A stretch of 64,000 nt of DNA, from the NCBI GenBank assembly GCA_036245525.1, contig BTPG01000007.1:122752875-122816874 (forward strand). The letters are read 5' to 3'. Source of the DNA: Semisulcospira habei. Lineage: Eukaryota > Mollusca > Gastropoda > Semisulcospiridae. Shown here piece after piece: positions 22,301 through 33,550 of this stretch (the first letter of the stretch is position 1; the number at the start of each line of letters is the position of its first letter). The notes beneath the pieces were generated by a model that was given only the letters and a program-made list of their open reading frames with translations, searched no databases and was not told where the DNA came from. Position numbers and translations under genes: made by a program.

Positions 22301-22812
22301 CGAGGAGATGAAGTTACTCTCATTAGCTTTCTTTTCCGAATGGCACAAGAAGTTATTTCAGAGCTTTCTGGATGTTCTTTTGTGGGTACCAAACCAGCCG
22401 ACCTCATGGGCCAGACATGGGTGATATGTTTCATGGTTCAAATTGGTTACTGAAGCAGTGCTGCAAGGCTCTCGACATCAGTCATGTAGTATACAAAGAA
22501 ATGGCGGTTCATTTTTTTTTTTTTTTTTAAACATATTTCATCGGCATCCTGTGTTATTTGTGAAAGCAATTGGGGATCAAAACGTCGTTCTTTTCTCAAT
22601 ACTAAACAAATTACTGCAACTAAATGCATCTTTCAACGAATACAATGCTTCCAAGAATAATACAGTGTTATTCCATGCACATGCTTAGCATAATCTAATA
22701 ATATCAAATAGTTTACAGGATAAAAGTGGAACACTAAACTATTCGGTAAAGCACTGGCGGAGTCTGTAATCTCGCTTGGTTGCCTGGCTTGTAATAGTCA
22801 GGGCAGAAAGAG

Positions 22813-22890
22813 TTAACTCTTTCGAGACAGACATCCAGATATGCTGCACAAAACCATGCATCTGGATGCAGCAGGTCTCAAATGAGTTAA
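22813..22890. mobile_element. Family I-like TTAA hairpin
   Basis: ttaactctttcgagacagac and ggtctcaaatgagttaa form the ends. The inner arms catccagatatgctgca / tgcatctggatg pair. Its right TTAA (22887-22890) is also the left TTAA of the next element. Confidence 0.7.
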
Positions 22891-23099
22891 CCCATTTAGC
22901 TCTGATGCACTGCAGTATGAGATGGATCAACTGTGATAATACAAGGTTAGTGCCAAATCAGCTTGGTGCCTTAAGGCGCCGAGCTAATCCAGCACTCTCC
23001 TGAATTATCATAGTCAATCTATCACATACAACTGGTCTACTGTCATTAAATCGCACCTGAAAAATGTGGAAAATGCATCCGTGGGCTGAAATGGGTTAA
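22887..23099. mobile_element. Family A hairpin MITE
   Basis: TTAACCCATTTAGCTCTGAT to gggctgaaatgggttaa. Core agcttggtgccttaaggcgc / cgagct. Confidence 0.8.
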
Positions 23100-23177
23100 G
23101 GTGCACCTTTTGGAAACAACCCCTTATCCCGTTCAGCCTTGGCACGTCACAACAGGAGACATAGCAGCCATGACAGT

Positions 23178-23277
23178 TTAACCCCTCAAATGCAGCTGAT
23201 GATACCGCTCAGTGGAAAAGACGCGTTTACGCGTCTTTTCCACTGATCGGTATCGTCAGCAGCTGTCAAAGGGTTAG
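23178..23277. mobile_element. TTAA hairpin element
   Basis: ttaacccctcaaatgcagct / agctgtcaaagggtta ends. The long inner hairpin agtggaaaagacgcgt / acgcgtcttttccact has a perfect stem and almost no loop. Confidence 0.7.
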
Positions 23278-23344
23278 GATGGAGGACCACACTTGAACTA
23301 TCAAGGTGGATCTGAGTTTGTATGCAGTCTCTGGTGGACAACTC

Positions 23345-23558
23345 TTAACCCCTTCACTGCCAGTAATTACAAAATTCATGTCCAAAACCACTGCACGCTG
23401 ACCGACATTCACGTGAAGAAACAGCCATAAATGGGACCAAAATTAGGACTAACAAGAGACATAAATCCTCATGAGCCCCCATAACTGCAGGGGCTCATGA
23501 GGATTTATGTCTCTTGCAGCTGGGTAGCGTTTGCCTTGCCCGGCAGTGAAGGGGTTAA
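23345..23558. mobile_element. Complete family D MITE with TTAA ends
   Basis: A 214-bp element. TTAACCCCTTCACTGCC pairs with ggcagtgaaggggttaa; D hairpin at 23452-23518. The cleanest copy in the window. Confidence 0.88.
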
Positions 23559-24065
23559 ATTTGGGAATGTTGACCCTAGGATTTCACACTAGTTATCTTC
23601 TGACTGCAATACTCTCTCAACAAGAACGAGAAAAAAGCCCCTTGTAACATCTGAACCGTTGAAAATGTAACAATCTGAACATGAACTGTACTCACGCAAG
23701 CTAAATTCTTTCAACAACATAAACACGAACAATAACAGATGGCTCACCGTAATGATAATCTGCAAACACGGGAACGAAAATGCTCATTTGGTCAAGTTTA
23801 GCAAATGGAGAACTTTTGGGCACATTAGATAGTCAACACTCTCCGCCAAACTGACTCGTGGGTGGATGGGTTTGGGCCGGTGAGCGATCGTCTCTCGCTG
23901 ACCTTGGCTGCATCTGACAAATCACTAAAATTCTGAGTTGGGCCATCATGATGCGGGTCAAAGGCTTGAACCCGACAACAACCTTAAATTTGAGAACTGA
24001 GCCAATCTGCAGGGGCTCATGAGAGTATATGCTTCCTGCCAGCCTCATTTGAAACAATACCAGCT

Positions 24066-24131
24066 GCAAGAGGCATAGATTCTCATGATCCCCTGCGGTC
24101 GCAGGGGCTCATGAGAATCTACGCCTCTTGC
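24066..24131. mobile_element. Family D hairpin next to an exon
   Basis: gcaagaggcatagattctca / tgagaatctacgcctcttgc, loop ccctgcggtcgcaggg. Lies within the intron, 54 nt past the donor of the exon at 24185-24347. Confidence 0.75.
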
Positions 24132-24184
24132 TAATGGAACAGTCCCCTTGCAGAACCTCAAGATCAAGTCTGTGAGTGACGTAC

Positions 24185-24347
24185 CAAGGTCGACATCATC
24201 GATTTTGGGTTTCTGTTTCCGTTTCTGCTCCAGCTTATCCGTGTCCTGGTTGATGGCGTCAAAGACCGTCTCGGCCACCTCTTGCTGCCACCGCTCTGAC
24301 ACCACCAGCGGGAAGTTCCGGTACAGGTCCTGGTCTGCGTCCATCAG
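24185..24347 (-). CDS. GRK2: GRK2/3-type GPCR kinase, RGS-homology return segment and linker
   Basis: This 163-nt exon encodes 54 residues: [40 protein letters not shown], then a basic linker [14 protein letters not shown]. In GRK2 this part folds back to finish the RGS-homology domain and then leads into the PH domain. The acceptor is tgctcag and the donor gtacgt. It ends with one base of a Gly codon. A family D hairpin ends 54 nt beyond its donor (24066-24131). Confidence 0.96.
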
Positions 24348-24479
24348 CTGAGCAAAAAGATTACAAAATTAATCAGTCAGTCAATCAAATCAATCAACAG
24401 ATACTGATTATTGTTTAATAATATAATAATGATAAAGTTAATCAATGAATAGAAAAGAAATAAACAGATACTATAATTT

Positions 24480-24690
24480 AAGATGGAAGGATGCATGAAT
24501 GGATGGATGGACTTGCGTGTGTGGGTGTGTGGATGGGTGGATGGATGGTTGGATGGACTTGGATGTGTGGGTGAATGGATGGATGGACTTCGGTGCATGA
24601 ATGGGTGTGTGGACTTGGGGGGTGTGGATGGATAGATGGACAGACTTGGGATTGGTGGGTATTAGGAGGGAGGAATAGATGAATAGACGG
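24480..24690. repeat. (GGAT)n-rich minisatellite
   Basis: Imperfect ggatggatggacttg repeats. Pro/His/Ser-rich frames on the minus strand are by-products. Confidence 0.8.
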
Positions 24691-24996
24691 ACACATGGAT
24701 GGATAGAAAATACCCATTGTGACACTGGTGAATAATACAGTTAGATAATGAAATGACCTGCAGAGAATCCCCATGATATATTCATTTAAAATATTCATTA
24801 TTTATGTATTTTTTGTGGTCAAATTCTGTTAATGCTGCATCAGAGAGATCTGTAAAAGAAAGCCGAGCAGACAGCATGCACTCCGTATTCTTTCCTCACT
24901 GCATGATTGAGCCGACATGCATATTTCATAATTGAATGGCGAACAAACGGCAACAGTCATACACTTGGGTGATGGTAATTGTACTGATCCTTGCCA

Positions 24997-25063
24997 GCAA
25001 AAGGCATAGATTCTCATGAGCCCCTGCAACTGCAGGGGCTCATGATAATCTATATCTCTTGTA
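24997..25063. mobile_element. Family D hairpin
   Basis: gcaaaaggcatagattctca / catgataatctatatctcttg around gcccctgcaactgcagggg. Confidence 0.7.
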
Positions 25064-25490
25064 GATCTGAAGGAGCTGACTGAAAAACCGACATGACCCA
25101 TGGGAACAGTAATCTAGCGGAAATCAAATGGATGACTGCACATCAAAGTGAACTAATAAAAAGTGTATTTGCATTACGAGCATTCAATCAGCAAATTGTG
25201 ATGTTTATCTACTTTATTCTGCAGTAGCAAACATAAACATGACCACAGACAAGTGATTTGTTAAAACTGATATGCAGTGCACATACAGAAACCTCTACTG
25301 TGGAAATAATTGTTATCATAATACTACCAGGATATGCATATTTTCAGAAACGTGAAAACATCACTCAGTTAGGAAGTATAAAGCACTTTTTACAAATTTT
25401 CTGGTTCATTTTAAACTCTCTCTCTCGACATCGAAACTGCTTCCCCGGAGCAAGTCTCTTCTAACCCTTCCCCTTCAGATCCTTCGTCTG

Positions 25491-27405
25491 ATGTCACCAA
25501 GTCCACCGACCCGCGCAACGCCACGCCCATACCACCCCGTGGCGAGAGCTCGGAACCCGTCCTCACCACATACAACACTAATCCCTCTTCAACTGACTGA
25601 CACAGTGACCACATGCAATCACAATACCAGCAGTCAACAAGTTGATAAGTTTAACAGTACAGCATTATCCTCTGGTCAATCCCACCCTCCCTACTTACTT
25701 GAGATTGCGCCATCCCCGACTACCCTGTCAATCCTGCAACAACAACTGATGGAAGCAACCACCTGCATCCTGGAACTTAGAACTGAGCTGCAGACGGTCA
25801 AACAGGAGCTGGCTACTGTCAAGCAGCAGCATGCATCCCTCAGCGCCAGACAGGACAGCCTTGACAATGACCGCAGGGACAATGACGCCAAGCTCAAGCA
25901 CTGCCTTCAAGCTGTTGACCAGTCCCTACAAGACTATGTAACCTCAACTGAAAAGGCGATCGAGAAGTTAACTCACGAACAGAGCACTCTGTCCACACAA
26001 GTGACGAAACTTGCACTCAGCAAAGACACACACGGCGCTACGCTTCGAACGCTGAAAAAACAAATTGAATCCCTATCGCCTTCAACAAAATCCAGTACCA
26101 CACTGCCCGTCCAAGACCCTGGTACAAGCCAGTCCCTATCAAACTTCCCATCTCCCTCAAGCTGCAACAACCACGTCAATATGCAGGACTCGTCATCAAC
26201 CCATAGCACACCAGTGACTTCACAATGCTTGTCGTTAACAAGCGGAAACCCTAACTCAGCTGTTAATATTGCCATGCGTAATCGCTTCGCAGCCCTTGCC
26301 ACAGAAGATGATTGTGATGTAATCAATCACATACGGACTCTTGCAAGAAGCTGAACAGACAACCCCTAAAACCACGTTTGCACCCGTTGCCAAAACACCG
26401 TATGACCACCTCTGTAACATGAACATCAGGTCAGATTCTAACGTTCTGCTGCTCGGCGACTCCATTATGAAGCGGGTCAGCGAACGAATAATGTCGGATA
26501 AAGACTGCAACGTGCAGAACATGGCAGTGTCCGGCCTATCAGTCAAGGCCTTGGGCAAGTGTCTTACAAACCTCCCCCCTACTCCACGTATCCGGCATGT
26601 AGTTTTTCACGTAGGGATCAACAGCTGCAGAGACAACCAGTGTCCCGTTCCGACAGACACCTGGCTGATGCTAATCCGTCTAGTGTCCGCCGCATTCCCA
26701 CGTGCTACACTCCAGGCCTCCTCCATCGTCCCTCCCTTCAGCAGTCACCACGCCCTGTCACAACCTGCATGCCTGTCCAAAGTCAACCTGAAACAGGCCT
26801 GTCAACAAACACTCAGTTTGTTGACCACACCTCCACTTTCCTGACAAAGAACGGCGCCCCCAAGCAGGTCATGTACAGGCGTGACAACACCATGACCCAC
26901 CCCAGTGACGAGGGCACTAAACTGATTGCCTTCAAGATCCGCTACGGCGACCCTCCCCGTGGCCCCCACCAACAACAGAGAGATGCCGGGGTGCACAGTC
27001 AACGGGGCATGTCCAGCCTACCTATAAGCCGTAACGTGACACGTAGCGAGAAAGGGCCGCAAGGCAACTTGTTGTCGGACCGTGGCGGATAGCAGCCTTT
27101 GATGTTTGACGCCCAGGACCGCCTACAGTCCGATTCAACCATACGCCACGTCGACCAGCCAGCTTAACCATCCAGCGCCCAACAACGGGTTGGGGCGCAA
27201 ACAACGCCAAGCACGTCAGGGGCCCCAGCTCCAGTCTTCAGACTTCCCGCCACTAGTGCCAGCAGGAACAGGGCCTATCGTTCCGCAAATGGCCGCCCCA
27301 CCCACCAACACCTTGTTCCAGAGTCAGGGAGCGGAGACCAACACGGCCCTGGATCCTCAACACCTGCTGAAGTTGCTGGCTCAGTTTCTAAGGCCGTTTG
27401 TCTGA
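25491..27405 (+). pseudogene. LINE ORF1: coiled coil plus SGNH/GDSL-type esterase
   Basis: The first frame (25491-26354, 287 codons) has a predicted coiled coil at about residues 85-200 (LQQQLMEATTCILELRTELQ, TVKQELATVKQQ). The second frame (26341-26844) has the SGNH blocks VLLLGDSIMKRV (nucleophile Ser) and VVFHVGINSC (block III Asn). A further frame to 27090 supplies TMTHPSDEGTKLIAFKIR with the expected catalytic His. The last piece (27106-27405) is Pro/Gln-rich. At least three frame breaks split it. Confidence 0.8.
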
Positions 27406-28339
27406 AGGACATCCCGCTACCTATTTTATTTCCAGGGCCAAGTGGTATAGACTTTAGGATGTTTTCTTTGTTCTAACCACACGAGGAGCGATGGATGGAC
27501 CTTTATCGATGGAGGTTTTGTCCGATCAGCTCTGCGCCGCGCACAGCTGATCGGTTACTACCTTCCGGATTTCAGGGTCGATTAGTCGTTCCTACTTGGC
27601 GCTGGAAGTGAAAACGGTAAGCATATACACTCCGTGTATGTGTGTGTGTGTGTGTGTGTGTAGGTGTCATGAAACACGCTCGATCTGACATTACATAAAT
27701 TTAGTAACGACTTATTTAGTTGTCTGGTTTTGACAGTGACTCAGTAGTTTAAAGATTAATTCCTTATGTGACAGAGACACATGGTTGACAGCTACACCTG
27801 ATTGCACTAGTGCTTGGTCATATCTGTGAAACTGTGTTCCACATAATAGTACAGTGAGTTTGCAGTGTGTAAGTTATGCAAAATAAATTTTAAATTGCAT
27901 GACTACTGTACTTGTTCTGTTTCGGACAGCCCGTACACCTGACTCACAGTTTATGATCATCGAAGTGAAATCAAATGACTGGTGTATCTGTTCTCATATT
28001 CACTCACTCTCGGACTCGTATATTATATGTTTACAGTGGTGAAGCAAGTGTGTTTTAATAGCATATGGACTTCATTTCACGTGAACTCTGACATTAACTC
28101 TTGTCTGTTTCTTAGATTTCGTACTTGTAGTTACTATACTTTCACTTCCATTTTTATTTCGGGGGTGCTACAACACACTGTTCTTGAAGTATACTGTTTA
28201 GTTTACTTACCGTGTTTAACTTCATTTTAGTTTTTTTCTTCTTTCTGTTGATATTAATTTTACTTGTATGTGTATTCGTTTTCTAGTTTTTGCTTTTGTA
28301 CTTTGTGTTGATATTTTGTTACCTGGTTCTTTACTTTAA

Positions 28340-30715
28340 ACATTGTAAAGCCATGCGCAGACCCTCGAAAAAAGGACAAAGATTCCGTATCGGTCAGCTC
28401 AATGTCTACCACATAGCAAACAAAGTTCAAGATGTCTGTGTTTATGTTAAGCCCCCGACTATTTTAACCTATTGGGTTTAACTGAAACTCGGTTGGCCTC
28501 CCACATTAGTAATGAAGCCATCGCCATCACAAATTATTCTATTATTAGGAGAGATCCGTCAGTCCAGGGTGAGACAAGTGCAGCGGTATACATCCATCAA
28601 TCAAGTCTACACATAACCCGCAGGAGACAAGACCTAGAAACGGCTGATGTAGAATGCATTTGGGTAGAAATCAAACACTCTAAATCCCCTCCTTTACTTG
28701 TCGGGTTTCTGTATCGAAACCCTGCAGCCACCTTTGAGTGGTACGATAGCTTTTTATACATGATCGATAAAACATACATTCAGACCAAAGATGTTCTGCT
28801 TCTTGGAGATTTTAATATTGACTTTCTTAAACCTCATCCATCATGGGAGTGTACTACTACATTAGTCGGTCTACAGCAAATGGTTGACATCCTCCACCAG
28901 AATTACTCCAACATCAGCCACTATTATAGACCATATCTATACCAACAAACCTCTCACAGTTAGCAACACTCAAGTTGATAATCTGAGTGTCAGCGACCAC
29001 TATCCAGTTAGCTGCATATGGCTTTCAAAACTTCCAAAAATGAAAAAGCAAGATCACACGTGCATCACAGTTATAGATCATTTAAAAAAACTTTAATGAA
29101 AATGCTTTCTTGACTGATTTAGCTGGAGCACAGTTCACGGACGTGTATAACGATAGTGACCCGAACAAAGCATTAGACACCTGGTATCGTGTCTTTCTCG
29201 GTGTGCTGAATTATAAACACGCACCCTTGAGGCAAAAGAGAGTTAAGTACGCCGCCTTACCACCCTGGCTAACTGCGGATCTGATAGAGGCTATGGAACA
29301 CATGGACAAGCTAAAAAAACGAAGCATTTTTCTGAATACAAAACACAACGTAATCACGTAAAATCAATGGTTTTAGAAGCAAAAAAATCTCTCTTCAGTA
29401 AGGTAGTTAAGCAAAGTAAAGACTCCTCCACTATATGGCGTGCCATAAATTTAGTAACCAAAGGTACAAATAAAAGTAGTGCATCTTTACCACCCCACCC
29501 CACTGCAAACAGTTTTAATGACCATTTTGTCTCATGGCAGAATCACTAATGCCACTGGGAAATAACTCACATAAGTATAATTGTCCAGACAAACTACTAG
29601 ACTACTGTAACCAGAAAAATAAAAACAACGAACCTTTCATGATACCGCCTATAGCGTTTCATGAAGTGGGCAGATTAATTGCCTCGATGGATTGATTGTA
29701 CATTGCTTAACGTCCCGACAGCAACAAGGCTTTCTCAGGACGTGCCTGCACTGCTTGTAAAAAAAACCAAACTAAACAGAATATTGAATGTATGTCGCCA
29801 GCCGGTCCAATACATTAAATAAACCTACGATATTGGGCCTAAATAAAGCCAAGACCATTTAGCAACACACATCCAATAAACAATATCAAGAGCTACAGGG
29901 CAGCGCAGACAGTAGGGAGAGTTTAAAATAGGAAAATACAGGTGAATGGACTACGGGTAGACAGAAACGCATGCCCCAGAATAGAGAGGAAAACCCACCC
30001 TGGGAACTAAAAAGTAGTTAACCCCACCCAAGTCCCCCACGGCAGACCCGGGTGGGGGTACCTCGATGGAAAATAAAGTCATCCGGGCCTGATGAGATCA
30101 GCTCAAAAATACTCAAGATATCTCTTCCATATATCGTTGAGTCTCACGTACATCTACAATCTCTGTATAAAACAAAACTGTTTTCCGGATGCATTTATAA
30201 AGATGCAAAAGTAATCCCACCACCAAAATCAAGAGATCTAAGTGAAATTAATAATTTTCATCCCATTTCATTACTACCAGTTTTGTCAAAGCCTTTAGAG
30301 AGGCATATTCATAAACATCTATCAAAATATTTAGAAAACCGAAATCTTATCCATTCATTGCAGTCAGGTTTCAGACCAAACCATTCCTGCCAATCCGCGC
30401 TGATTAGGATGACAGATACATGGTTAGCATCTACCAATGAATCAAAACTAACAGGTGTAGTCTTTTTAGACTTCCCGTAAAGCTTTTGATTTAGTAAACT
30501 ATGATATACTGATAAAGAAAATCGCGTTATACACCAACAGCGCTGCCACGTTCTTCAAATCCTACTTGGATGACAGAAGACAAAAAGTCCTTCTTAATGG
30601 TACATATTCTAATCACCGCTTAGTCAAGCATGGCGTGCCCCAGGGCTCTATTTTAGGCCCTCTTCTATTTTGTTTGTTCATTAACGACCTTCCGCTCACA
30701 AATAGCGATCATTAA
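28340..30715 (+). pseudogene. LINE ORF2: endonuclease and truncated reverse transcriptase
   Basis: Endonuclease motifs occur in order across frames: RIGQLNVYHIANKV (28387), GLTETRLASH (28475), VLLLGDFNIDF (28793) and NLSVSDHYPVSCIW (28980). The RT follows: SSGPDEISSKILK (30076), INNFHPISLLPVLSKPLERH, QSGFRPNHSCQSALI, motif [13 protein letters not shown] broken by one extra base near 30476, and [20 protein letters not shown] (30630). It ends before the YADD motif. Frame breaks also fall near 28475, 28925, 29096, 29360 and 29540. Confidence 0.82.
29692..30060 (-). mobile_element. SINE copy 3, inside the LINE RT
   Basis: Flanked by cctcgatgga at 29682-29691 and 30061-30070. Removing it rejoins the RT reading GRLIASM-ENKSSGPDEIS, so the LINE was inserted first. 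About 20 bp of the head-proximal part (tgtggggctgaccagggtga) is missing. Confidence 0.85.
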
Positions 30716-31590
30716 TGTTACGATTGTGGTTGTGTTATCCTGTGAGAGCGTACATGTGTTATTCGTAGGTAATGATATGTTGTTTATTTGAGCTATCACG
30801 GTTACGATTCACGTGTTCTTTTTAGTAAGATTTTCTTTTGTTCGTGAGTAGAGCCGATTTCGTTTTGTTAAGTTTAGTCCGGAACGTTGTAGACAGGTCG
30901 CACTGTCTGGTGGCCTCGTAAGTGTCACGTCGGTTAGTTGACATCTGACATCGCTACATTTTTGCTACTTTTCCTGTGCGCGTGTAGTGAGCAGCTTTTA
31001 TTTTGTTTGGTGAATGTTCTCGTACCTTTTTGAGCTATCATAGATAGGGATACCATACTTTTATGTGTCTTTATTATACGCTAGAATTAGAGCTGAAGTG
31101 AGCAGCCGTGTTTTTTGTAGCCTGATATATTGTTTCTGGAAAGTTTATGTTAATGAGTTTCGGCTGCGCGTTTCGTTCTGATTGGTCGAGTTACTTGATT
31201 TCCGTAGAAGATTCTAGATTTTGATAGTGTATATAAGGAGGGCACTGGGAAAGCCTGTGAGTACATTGTCTTGCTTTGTCAGTTGTAGAGACACGCAGTT
31301 TATTGCGAGAGACGCGGTGTATGAGAAACTTTGAGTCTAGTGTGGACATCGCAGAAGAGACTTTGTATTCAGTAGTTTGCGCATTTGAGAGTGCATTAGG
31401 GTGGGGAGGAATTCCATCTCTGTGATACCTGGATGTGACTGCTCTCTGATCTTGGGCCTTCTATGTCGAAGCCATAAGGTTCAAAACCACAGGTCTGTGC
31501 ACATATAGTTAGTTAGGTATTTGGTTTTAACATTACACTGTGCACACAACTTTGACTATTTCATAGTGAAGGACAAATGTAAAACCGATT
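30716..31590 (+). mobile_element. Possible LTR fragment
   Basis: At the break of the LINE a new sequence begins TGTTACGATTGTGG. It contains a TATA-like box tatataagg (31229-31238) and then a transcribed-leader-like stretch. TG at the start and TATA about 500 nt in resemble a Gypsy-type LTR, but no matching CA end, target duplication or coding region is seen. A fragment of the gttagttaggtatttgg retroposon tail lies at 31509-31535. Confidence 0.35.
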
Positions 31591-31602
31591 GCATGATGTC
31601 CT

Positions 31603-32081
31603 GGAGGCATTCACCCTTTGGGTAGTGCTTTTTGCCAAGATGATTCCTGCAGGATGTATTCACCCTCCGACTGTCGGTAGTGCTTTTTGCCAAGATGATT
31701 CCTGCAGGATGTATTCACCCTCCGACTGTCGTTAGTGCTTTTTGCCAAGATGATTCCTGCAGGATGTATTCACCCTCCGACTGTCGGTAGTGCTTTTTGC
31801 CAAGATGATTCCTGCAGGATGTATTCACCCTCCGACTGTCGGTAGTGCTTTTTGCTAAGATGATTCCTGCAGGATGTATTCACCCTCCGACTGTCGGTAG
31901 TGCTTTTTGCCAAGATGATTCCTGCAGGATGTATTCACCCTCCGACTGTCGGTAATGCTTTTTGCCAAGGTGATTCCTGCAGGATGTATTCACCCTCCGA
32001 CTGTCGGTAGTGCTTTTTGTCGAGGCGATTCCTACAGGACTCGCCTCGACAAAATGTGATACCGACAGCCAGACGTAGCTG
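31603..32081. repeat. 55-bp tandem array derived from a family E half-hairpin
   Basis: Exact 55-bp periodicity: gtattcaccctccgactgtc recurs at 31656, 31711, 31766, 31821, 31876, 31931 and 31986, preceded by a divergent unit. Each unit has ggtagtgctttttgcc and gatgattcctgcagga, the left half of family E. The last unit closes as a hairpin (gtcgaggcgattcctacagg / actcgcctcgac) with accgacag at its end. Units are nearly identical, so expansion is recent. Confidence 0.88.
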
Positions 32082-32102
32082 ATTTACAAAGTGTGCACGT
32101 AC

Positions 32103-32265
32103 CTTGATGCCCTTGGTGTCCTCTTCATCAAAGGAGCCGATGTCAAAGGCGTCAGCCGCGTTGACCTCGCCCTTGGGGGGTATCAAGGGTGGGGGGTATT
32201 TCTGCAGGTACACCTGGGTCCAGTCGATGCCCTTGAAGAACGGGTGCTCCTTCACCTCTTGTGCC
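32103..32265 (-). CDS. GRK2: GRK2/3-type GPCR kinase, end of kinase domain and AGC tail
   Basis: This 163-nt exon completes the split Gly and adds 54 residues: [20 protein letters not shown], then [20 protein letters not shown], then [14 protein letters not shown]. This is the AGC-kinase C-tail of the GRK2 subfamily, including the PPPLIPP and [14 protein letters not shown] blocks, and it is almost identical to vertebrate GRK2. The acceptor is ctgtgcag and the donor gtacgt, phase 0 at the end. A 55-bp tandem array and its closing hairpin end about 20 nt downstream of this exon's donor. Confidence 0.97.
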
Positions 32266-32327
32266 CTGCACAGCGACACCATGGCAAGGTTTACTTTTGT
32301 GTGGAAATTTGAAATTTTTAATAAGAA

Positions 32328-32416
32328 TTAACCCTTTGGTGTTGGTAGGGGTTTTTTGTCACGATGATTCCTGCAAGAATCATCACAACAAAACCACTAT
32401 CAACACCAAAATGTTG
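32328..32416. mobile_element. Family E hairpin MITE
   Basis: TTAACCCTTTGGTGTTGGTA to accaaaatgttgaa. Core gatgattcctgcaagaatcatc. Right TTAA changed to TTGA. Confidence 0.75.
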
Positions 32417-32800
32417 AAGGCCAACTACCGCAATGACTGTTCACACTTTTGTAAAAGATGGTTACAAAAAGCTACACACAGTTCTAGTTATGGTTCATAT
32501 AGACAAAGGAGAATCCATTTCAGCACACGTCGTCTTAATATCAAGTAACCTGACAATGACTGCACTCCGTTCCATAATTACAACTGTATCAGTACGAGAA
32601 ACAGCTAAAAATAGATTAACACGCTAACGGTTGCACACAATAAATAAGCGCGATTGCGCATGTGAGTTTGCTGCATGTCCAAACTGCCATTGAAGTTAAT
32701 TAGGTGTGTCGATAAAGCATACGGAACACAAACGGTGCTGAAATGTGTCTTCAGATTTACGCATAATGGTACTTTAATGAGTACAACAGAACCATTTTGA
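32412..32800. repeat. Unclassified repeat, copy 1 (partner 53912-54290)
   Basis: Shared landmarks: cagcacacgtcgtcttaata, tcaagtaacctgacaatgac, tgtccaaactgc and cgtaatggtacttta. No coding or inverted ends are seen. Confidence 0.65.
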
Positions 32801-32814
32801 GCGAACACCCTTAA

Positions 32815-32894
32815 GTGTGATGACCTGTCATTCAAGACCATCATTTAGGTGACTGTAGCCACCTAAATGATGGTCTTTAATGACAAGTGACACG
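32815..32894. repeat. Family H hairpin
   Basis: aagaccatcatttaggtgac and agccacctaaatgatggtct pair. The outer ends gtgtgatgacctgtca / tgacaagtgacac pair too. Confidence 0.7.
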
Positions 32895-33267
32895 TTTTGC
32901 CCTTCAAGAATTCTATTGCCTTTCCACAATTTCTCTTGTGAGAGAACACATGTCTTCAGGACGATTTTATTGCAAAAAAGATAGTTGATACGAACATGTT
33001 CTGCTGTTAAATCCTGAATTTAAAAAAAGAAAGAAAAAAAGCTACTGCTAAACATCTTGCATTTTCTGGAGAGAAAGTTGATTTTGTATACTACTGTGAA
33101 ATTACACCAATTAGCAGGTCAAGTTTCCACCATTACAGGGAGAAAATTCAAAAGATATTTGCATGGCCAAGGAGAAAAACAGACAGATGCGCGTCAGATC
33201 CAACATACCCTTGACCTCTTCCAAAAACCAGGTCAAGTTTTCAACATAAGTAGACAGAAAACTCAAA

Positions 33268-33481
33268 TTAACACATTTAGCCCCAACACACTACAGCAGG
33301 AGATGGATCGACCATGATAATTCAAGGGTAGTGCCAGATTAGCTTGGCACAATCAGAGGCTAAGCTAATCTGGCGCTATCCTTGAATTATCAAGGTTGCT
33401 CCATCACCTTTAAACGGTGCGGAGTTGTTAGGTGGCACTCTCAAAATTTGAGATATACGGCCTTGGGGTTAAATGGGTTAA
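33268..33481. mobile_element. Family A hairpin MITE
   Basis: TTAACACATTTAGCCCC to ggggttaaatgggttaa. Core agattagcttggcacaat / ggctaagctaatct, with one arm mutated. Confidence 0.8.
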
Positions 33482-33550
33482 CCACCTTGTCAAGGTGCAT
33501 GAAATCATCGGTACCAATCACAGTATCGGTGGCTGCATCCACGAGAGGGT

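Larger units (their letters stand above)
22048..24184 (-). other. GRK2 intron with six MITEs
   Basis: This 2.1-kb intron carries six TTAA-ended or D-type hairpin elements. 22301-22812 (poly-T at 22509-22529) and 23559-24000 show nothing recognisable apart from a half D hairpin near 24010-24030. Confidence 0.85.
25400..30715 (+). mobile_element. CR1-like LINE with esterase ORF1, decayed
   Basis: A two-ORF non-LTR retrotransposon, antisense to GRK2. ORF1 (25491-27405) has a coiled coil and an SGNH esterase domain; ORF2 (28340-30715) has an apurinic endonuclease and part of an RT. It ends abruptly within the RT before the catalytic YADD box, where an unrelated sequence begins. A SINE sits inside ORF2 at 29692-30060. 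Several frameshifts make it inactive. An esterase ORF1 is typical of the CR1 group. Confidence 0.8.
24348..32102 (-). other. GRK2 intron with antisense LINE
   Basis: This 7.75-kb intron contains a minisatellite, one D hairpin, a decayed CR1-like LINE in the opposite orientation, an LTR-like segment and a 55-bp tandem array. 24691-24996 and 25064-25400 hold nothing identifiable. Confidence 0.85.

Noticed and set aside
21836..22348. 170-codon minus-strand frame over the PH exon
   Set aside because: Only 21893-22047 is coding. The rest is read-through into intron and a MITE; splice sites and phase define the exon.
31935..32282. 115-codon frame starting [12 protein letters not shown]
   Set aside because: The upstream ATG lies in the intron. 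The acceptor ctgtgcag at 32266 and the frame of the previous exon show that coding starts at 32265.
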